From Minwuia sp. (lineage in GTDB: Bacteria > Pseudomonadota > Alphaproteobacteria > Minwuiales > Minwuiaceae), in NCBI GenBank assembly GCA_029210175.1, contig JARGPL010000035.1, positions 38,465 through 102,464 on the forward strand: a DNA stretch of 64,000 nt, in the 5' to 3' direction. The notes beneath the pieces are model-generated. The model made no database searches. It was not told the DNA's origin and saw only the letters and a program-made list of their open reading frames with translations. Each line of letters opens with the position of its first letter. Position 1 is the first letter of the stretch. A program made the translations under genes and the position numbers. This document shows positions 60,316 to 64,000 of this stretch, piece after piece.

Positions 60316-60978
60316 TCAGTTGCGCTGAAGCCCCGTGATCAGGCGCACCGTGTCCGAGAGCCGAATGACGATCTCCGGATCTTCGATCTGATAGGGTCCG
60401 GGCTGGTTCAGGATGGCGTTGTTGAGGGTGCCGATGACTGTTTGCATGGCGAACTGAAAGCCCCCCCGATCCACCGTCTTGGCAAATCTGTCGTCCAGCA
60501 GGGACAGGGCCGCAAAGCTCTGCCCGACGAGCCGCGCGCCGGCAAGCCGCATGTGCGAGACAGCATCTGGCTGACGCAGTTGCCGCGCCATGATCGCGCG
60601 CACCAGACCCTGGTTGTCATTCAGAAAGCCATGTGTGATTGCAACCACATGATGCACACCTGCGTCTGCCGTCATGCCATCCATTTCGGTTGCTGAAAGC
60701 TGATCCGTGATCAGCTGATCAAGCTCCGCCACCACCTCTTCCATGATGACGTCCAGCAATGCGTCCTTGTCCTTGAAACGCTGATAGAGCGTGCCGACCG
60801 AGCAACCGGCCTCTGTCGCAATCTGTTCCATGCGGAGCGTGTCGAAAGGGACGTCGTGCAGCAGTTTTCGCCCGGCATCCAGGATGGCCCTCTGTCGCTG
60901 GATCGCACGCCGCTGGCGGACAGGGCGGATGCGTGCGTCGGTGCCGGAGAGTGCAGTATCGGCTGGCGTATCCGTCAA
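60316..60978 (-). CDS. TetR family transcriptional regulator
   Basis: 220 aa from the TTG with complement at 60976-60978 (LTDTPADTALSG), with AGGAGA upstream; the open frame to 61053 would add 25 residues without a ribosome site. The helix-turn-helix reads RAILDAGRKLLHDVPFDTLRMEQIATEAGCSVGTLYQRFKDKDALL in outline. The ligand domain is helical and not assignable. Convergent with the AsmA-like gene; divergent from DUF1848. Confidence 0.88.
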   Translation of the reverse strand: MTDTPADTALSGTDARIRPVRQRRAIQRQRAILDAGRKLLHDVPFDTLRMEQIATEAGCSVGTLYQRFKDKDALLDVIMEEVVAELDQLITDQLSATEMDGMTADAGVHHVVAITHGFLNDNQGLVRAIMARQLRQPDAVSHMRLAGARLVGQSFAALSLLDDRFAKTVDRGGFQFAMQTVIGTLNNAILNQPGPYQIEDPEIVIRLSDTVRLITGLQRN

Positions 60979-61241
60979 ATCGGTTCTCCTGGAGACCGCT
61001 GGCAGTCTTTTGCAGGACGCCTCTGACCGGCTTCGGGCGAGTGCGTCAGGCACGGCATGGATCCCCCATCATGTCACAGGGCTTTACCCGACAGGCAATC
61101 CATGTGCCAGCCGGTTATTAAATGCCCTGGCAAGCTATCCCGCGCCCGATGTCGTTGTTCCGTCGCGCACGCAGAACCCTCCGACGGCCGGATGACCACC
61201 ATCGGCTGACACGTCGGATGCGGGGGCGTATACCTCTGCGC

Positions 61242-62081
61242 ATGATCATTTCCGCCAGCTATCGCACGGACATTCCGGCCTTTCACGGCAACTGGTTCAG
61301 GGCGCGGCTTGGGCAGGGTTTCGTCGATGTCCCCAATCCATACAGTGCAAAGACTTATCGTGTTTCACTGGCACCTGCCGATGTTGATGGGTTCGTGTTC
61401 TGGACACGCAATACCCGGCCATTCCATGCCGGTCTGGACGCGGCGCGATTGATTGCCCCGTTCATGGTGACATATACGCTCACCGGCTATCCCGAACGTC
61501 TGGAACAGGGTGTGCCACCCGTGGCACATGCCGTCCGCGAGATTGCCCGTCTGGCAAGACTGTACGGGCCGCGTGCTGTGGTCTGGCGCTACGATCCGGT
61601 GCTCTGGAGCGATCTGACGCCGCCTGATTTCCATCGACAGAACCTTGCCCGACTTGCGGACAAGCTGGCGCCGCATGTGGATGAGGTGACCTTCTCAGCT
61701 GCAACGCTCTACGCGAAGTCGGTCCGAAATCTGAAACGCATGACACCGGATGTTTCCGTGTTCGACCCGGACGATACGGCAAAGCGCGATCTGCTGGCCG
61801 ACCTGGGGGAGATTGCCGTCGCACACGGCCTGCGCCCGACGATCTGTTCGCAGCCGCATCTGCTCTCCGGCCCCCTCCAGCCCGCTGCCTGCATCGACAC
61901 CGCGCGACTGTCCGGTATCGGCGGGCAGCCGGTCACGGCCCGGCAGAAGGGCAATCGCCCCGGCTGTGCCTGTGCGGAGAGCCGCGACGTCGGTCACTAC
62001 GACAGCTGTGCGCATGCCTGTGTCTATTGCTATGCGGTCAGGGATCACGCGAAAGTCGTGCTCGGAACAGCTTCGGTCTGA
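61242..62081 (+). CDS. DUF1848 family protein with C-terminal cysteine cluster
   Basis: 279 aa from the ATG at 61242 (MIISASYRTDIPAFHGNWF); the frame extends to 61122 but without family similarity. DUF1848 signatures: SASYRTDIPAF, DGFVFWTRNTRPF, YGPRAVVWRYDPVLWS. The end carries GCACAESRDVGHYDSCAHACVYCYA, with Cys residues arranged like a metal or Fe-S site of radical-SAM-like proteins (CVYCYA). The role is unknown; a link to radical chemistry or repair is only a guess. Divergent from the TetR gene. Confidence 0.85.
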   Translation: MIISASYRTDIPAFHGNWFRARLGQGFVDVPNPYSAKTYRVSLAPADVDGFVFWTRNTRPFHAGLDAARLIAPFMVTYTLTGYPERLEQGVPPVAHAVREIARLARLYGPRAVVWRYDPVLWSDLTPPDFHRQNLARLADKLAPHVDEVTFSAATLYAKSVRNLKRMTPDVSVFDPDDTAKRDLLADLGEIAVAHGLRPTICSQPHLLSGPLQPAACIDTARLSGIGGQPVTARQKGNRPGCACAESRDVGHYDSCAHACVYCYAVRDHAKVVLGTASV

Positions 62082-62166
62082 AGCTGTCGATTTCCGGCAA
62101 TGACAGGGCGGGCGTGTCGGGTTCAGAATGGCAGTCAATCAGGTCCCAATCCCGACGGAGTTACCG

Positions 62167-63432
62167 ATGCTGGGTGAATATTCTGCGCTGCGCCTGCTGC
62201 GGGAAGGCCTGACCGGCAACCGCGGCTGGAAGATGGCCTGGCGCAAACCGGACCCGAAACCGGCCTATGACGTGATCATCGTCGGCGGCGGCGGGCACGG
62301 GCTGGCGACCGCGTACTACCTGGCCCGGCTGCATGGCATCACCAACGTGGCGGTGCTGGAGAAAGGCTGGCTTGGGTCCGGCAACATCGGCCGCAATACC
62401 ACCATCGTGCGATCCAATTATCTGCTGCCGGAAAACAACCGGTTCTACGAACATTCCATGAAGCTCTGGGAGGGGCTGTCGCGGGACCTGAACTACAACG
62501 TCATGTTCAGCCAGCGCGGCGTGCTGAACCTGGCCCACACGCCGGAACAGATGGATGCCCACGCGGTCCGGGGCAATTCCATGCGCCTGAACGGCATCGA
62601 TGCCGAACTGCTCGGCCCGGCGGAGGTGCAGAAGATGTGTCCGGGCATCGAGATGTCTCCCGACGCCCGGTTCCCGATCAAGGGGGGCTTGCTGCAACCC
62701 CGCGCCGGCACCGCGCGCCATGACGCCGTCGCCTGGGGCTATGCCCGCGGTGCCGACCGGCTGGGCGTGGACATCATCGAGAATTGCGAGGTGCTGGGGT
62801 TCCGCCGTGACGGGGCAGGGCGCATCACCGGCGTCGAGACCACACGCGGGGAGATCAGGGCGGCCAAGATCGGCGTCGCCGTGGCAGGCAACTCCAGCGT
62901 TGTCCTGCAACAGGCCGGTCTCAGCAACCTGCCGATCGAAAGTCACGTCCTGCAGGCCTTCGTGTCGGAGGGGTTGAAGCCCCTGATCAACACGGTTGTC
63001 ACCTTTGGCGCGGCGCACCTCTATGTCTCCCAGTCGGACAAGGGCGGGCTGGTCTATGGCGGGGACATCGACGGCTACAATTCCTACGCCCAGCGCGGCA
63101 ACCTGCCGGTGGTCCACAATGTCCACAGCCTGCTGGCATCCCTGTTCCCCAACACACGCCGCCTGAAACTGCTGCGCAGCTGGGGCGGCATCATGGACAT
63201 GACCATGGACGGCAGTCCGATCATCACGAAGGCCCCCATCGACGGCCTCTATGTGAACGCAGGCTGGTGCTACGGCGGGTTCAAGGCCACCCCGGCTTCC
63301 GGCTGGTGCTTCGCCTGGACCATTGCCCGCGACGAACCGCACGACCTGAACGCCGCCTTCACCCTGGACAGGTTCCAGCGTGGCCACATGATCGACGAAG
63401 GCGGCCACGGGCCGGTGCCTGCGCTGCATTGA
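62167..63432 (+). CDS. soxB: Sarcosine oxidase subunit beta
   Basis: 421 aa from the ATG at 62167 (MLGEYSALRLLREGLTGNRGW), matching the usual SoxB start; an ATG at 62128 is in frame. The FAD motif DVIIVGGGGHGLATAYYLARLHGITNVAVLEKG and GSGNIGRNTTIVRSNY, with the covalent-flavin region and the C-terminal NAGWCYGGFKATPASGW, are typical of the heterotetrameric enzyme's beta subunit. It oxidises sarcosine to glycine with formaldehyde transfer to folate. The companion genes soxD, soxA and soxG, expected just downstream, are absent here, replaced by AT-rich DNA. Confidence 0.92.
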   Translation: MLGEYSALRLLREGLTGNRGWKMAWRKPDPKPAYDVIIVGGGGHGLATAYYLARLHGITNVAVLEKGWLGSGNIGRNTTIVRSNYLLPENNRFYEHSMKLWEGLSRDLNYNVMFSQRGVLNLAHTPEQMDAHAVRGNSMRLNGIDAELLGPAEVQKMCPGIEMSPDARFPIKGGLLQPRAGTARHDAVAWGYARGADRLGVDIIENCEVLGFRRDGAGRITGVETTRGEIRAAKIGVAVAGNSSVVLQQAGLSNLPIESHVLQAFVSEGLKPLINTVVTFGAAHLYVSQSDKGGLVYGGDIDGYNSYAQRGNLPVVHNVHSLLASLFPNTRRLKLLRSWGGIMDMTMDGSPIITKAPIDGLYVNAGWCYGGFKATPASGWCFAWTIARDEPHDLNAAFTLDRFQRGHMIDEGGHGPVPALH

Positions 63433-63434
63433 AA

Positions 63435-63872
63435 TTGGATATTGACAGATTGACAAGATTTCGTACTGCCATTACGAATTTGTTAACAATATAAGATAAC
63501 AAAATTGGTCCGATATCGCATGCAAGATGCGAGCAATAATTGCGCGAATGATGAATGCAGAATTCTTGTTGATTTGTAAGAATATTATACAGATCAATCT
63601 TTTCATTTAATAGAAGTATATTTTGCAATAAATACGGCAATATTGGAGGGAGTAATTTTTTCAAATAGAATGGTGTCTGGAGTCGTTTCGGTGCCTATTT
63701 GCCGTTTTGGCAGGCGTTATCTTATTGATCGCATTTCAAAAAAAGGCATAGATCACTGTAAAATTTTTCGTGAGAGGGCTTTGAGTTTGGAAAATTTGAT
63801 CGATGCAAGGGTATTTTATTGTATAAATTCGATTGATCAAAAATCCAACGCAACGAAACCTAGAGCATCGGA
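63435..63872. other. AT-rich stretch with no confident gene
   Basis: Base composition drops abruptly after the soxB stop, with runs such as GTTAACAATATAAGATAAC, while the genome around it is GC-rich. An ORF at 63643-63876 (77 aa, starting TTG or ATG at 63670) has low codon quality and no family. Two TTGACA hexamers at 63442 and 63450 look like -35 boxes but are weak evidence in AT-rich DNA. The stretch ends at the IS630 terminus, so it is probably imported or remnant DNA. Confidence 0.55.
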
Positions 63873-64000
63873 CTAAATTGTTTGGACATAGTTTGCAGCC
63901 TGGAAGAAGTTTGTGCATTCATCGGGTGTGTAGAGGCGGGTGATGTCTCCGATGGCGCGCCAGAGTTGGTCGATAGTGCGTGCGCCGACGGCTCTGAGGT
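63873..64000 (-). CDS. IS630-family transposase, C-terminal end (partial, cut by window edge)
   Basis: Read on the minus strand the final 42 residues are LRAVGARTIDQLWRAIGDIT..., then LYTPDECTNFFQAANYVQTI before a TAG at 63873-63875. This matches the DDE-type IS630 transposase C-terminus (ID-LW-AIG--L-LFTP-EC-NYF-AAGY pattern). The element probably ends a few bases beyond the stop, near CTAG at about 63860, since IS630 elements target TA. The rest lies outside the window. Confidence 0.8.
   Translation of the reverse strand, partial: LRAVGARTIDQLWRAIGDITRLYTPDECTNFFQAANYVQTI

Noticed and set aside
63643..63876. 77-aa ORF in the AT-rich stretch
   Set aside because: Starts at TTG or a distant ATG, unremarkable codon pattern, no family, and lies next to an IS end.

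Overview
The window reads as a chromosomal stretch of a GC-rich, flagellated alphaproteobacterium, probably Rhodospirillales-like. The clues are gene orders typical of the class: fxsA / timA / mltA, rluD-rpoH, glnE-bcp-DUF455-M23 peptidase-bactofilin, together with motA-motB and a solitary fliN, lipB, ubiX, and a probable CtrA box at motA. This placement is inference from gene content; no rRNA, tRNA or CRISPR array was seen.

Layout. 1-8.6 kb: start of an AidB-like acyl-CoA dehydrogenase (cut by the window edge), a giant RTX secreted protein with duplicated N-terminal domains, an alpha/beta hydrolase, a GT4 glycosyltransferase and an ABC1/UbiB-type kinase. 8.7-16.4 kb: motA-motB, a flavin reductase, a DUF898-M48 peptidase pair, and an aminotransferase-SDR-SnoaL operon. 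16.4-22.2 kb: cell-envelope and stress core genes (mltA, a redoxin-like/2OG-Fe(II) oxygenase fusion, timA, fxsA, rpoH, rluD). 22.2-29.8 kb: DUF6476-like and JAMM proteins, threonine aldolase, a small lipoprotein, a coupled yqgE-epoxide hydrolase-MaoC operon, a crotonase-CoA transferase-lipB operon, and fliN. 29.8-34.5 kb: glutathionyl-hydroquinone reductase divergent from a LysR regulator, then an accessory patch with an unrecognised gene, its 5'-truncated tandem copy, the left end of an IS3 element and a 42-aa ORF. 34.5-44 kb: DNA repair (AlkA-type), EVE, HIBADH, PPOX, GST, MaoC, lipoprotein, ubiX, a D-lactate-dehydrogenase-type oxidase, an acyl-CoA ligase, an HCCA isomerase and DUF192. 44-49.4 kb: HDAC-like deacetylase divergent from a TPP-riboswitch-controlled thiamine-precursor ABC transporter, then a Baeyer-Villiger-type monooxygenase. 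49.6-60.3 kb: panC, bactofilin, M23 peptidase, DUF455, bcp and glnE, all leftward, and a large AsmA/YhdP-like protein rightward. 60.3-64 kb: a TetR regulator, DUF1848, soxB, then an abrupt AT-rich stretch and the C-terminal end of an IS630-type transposase.

Functional threads: much of the accessory content is small-molecule catabolism and detoxification (two MaoC proteins, crotonase, CoA transferase, epoxide hydrolase, two GSTs, HIBADH, acyl-CoA ligase, BVMO, sarcosine oxidase). The core content concerns motility, envelope maintenance, cofactor supply (pantothenate, lipoate, thiamine, prenyl-FMN) and nitrogen control. No complete novel multi-gene system is evident. The most noteworthy items are the RTX protein architecture, the cysteine-less redoxin/2OG oxygenase fusion, a crotonase lacking both canonical glutamates, the decayed duplicate beside an IS scar, several strong dyads in divergent intergenic gaps, and soxB lacking its soxDAG partners beside IS630 DNA.
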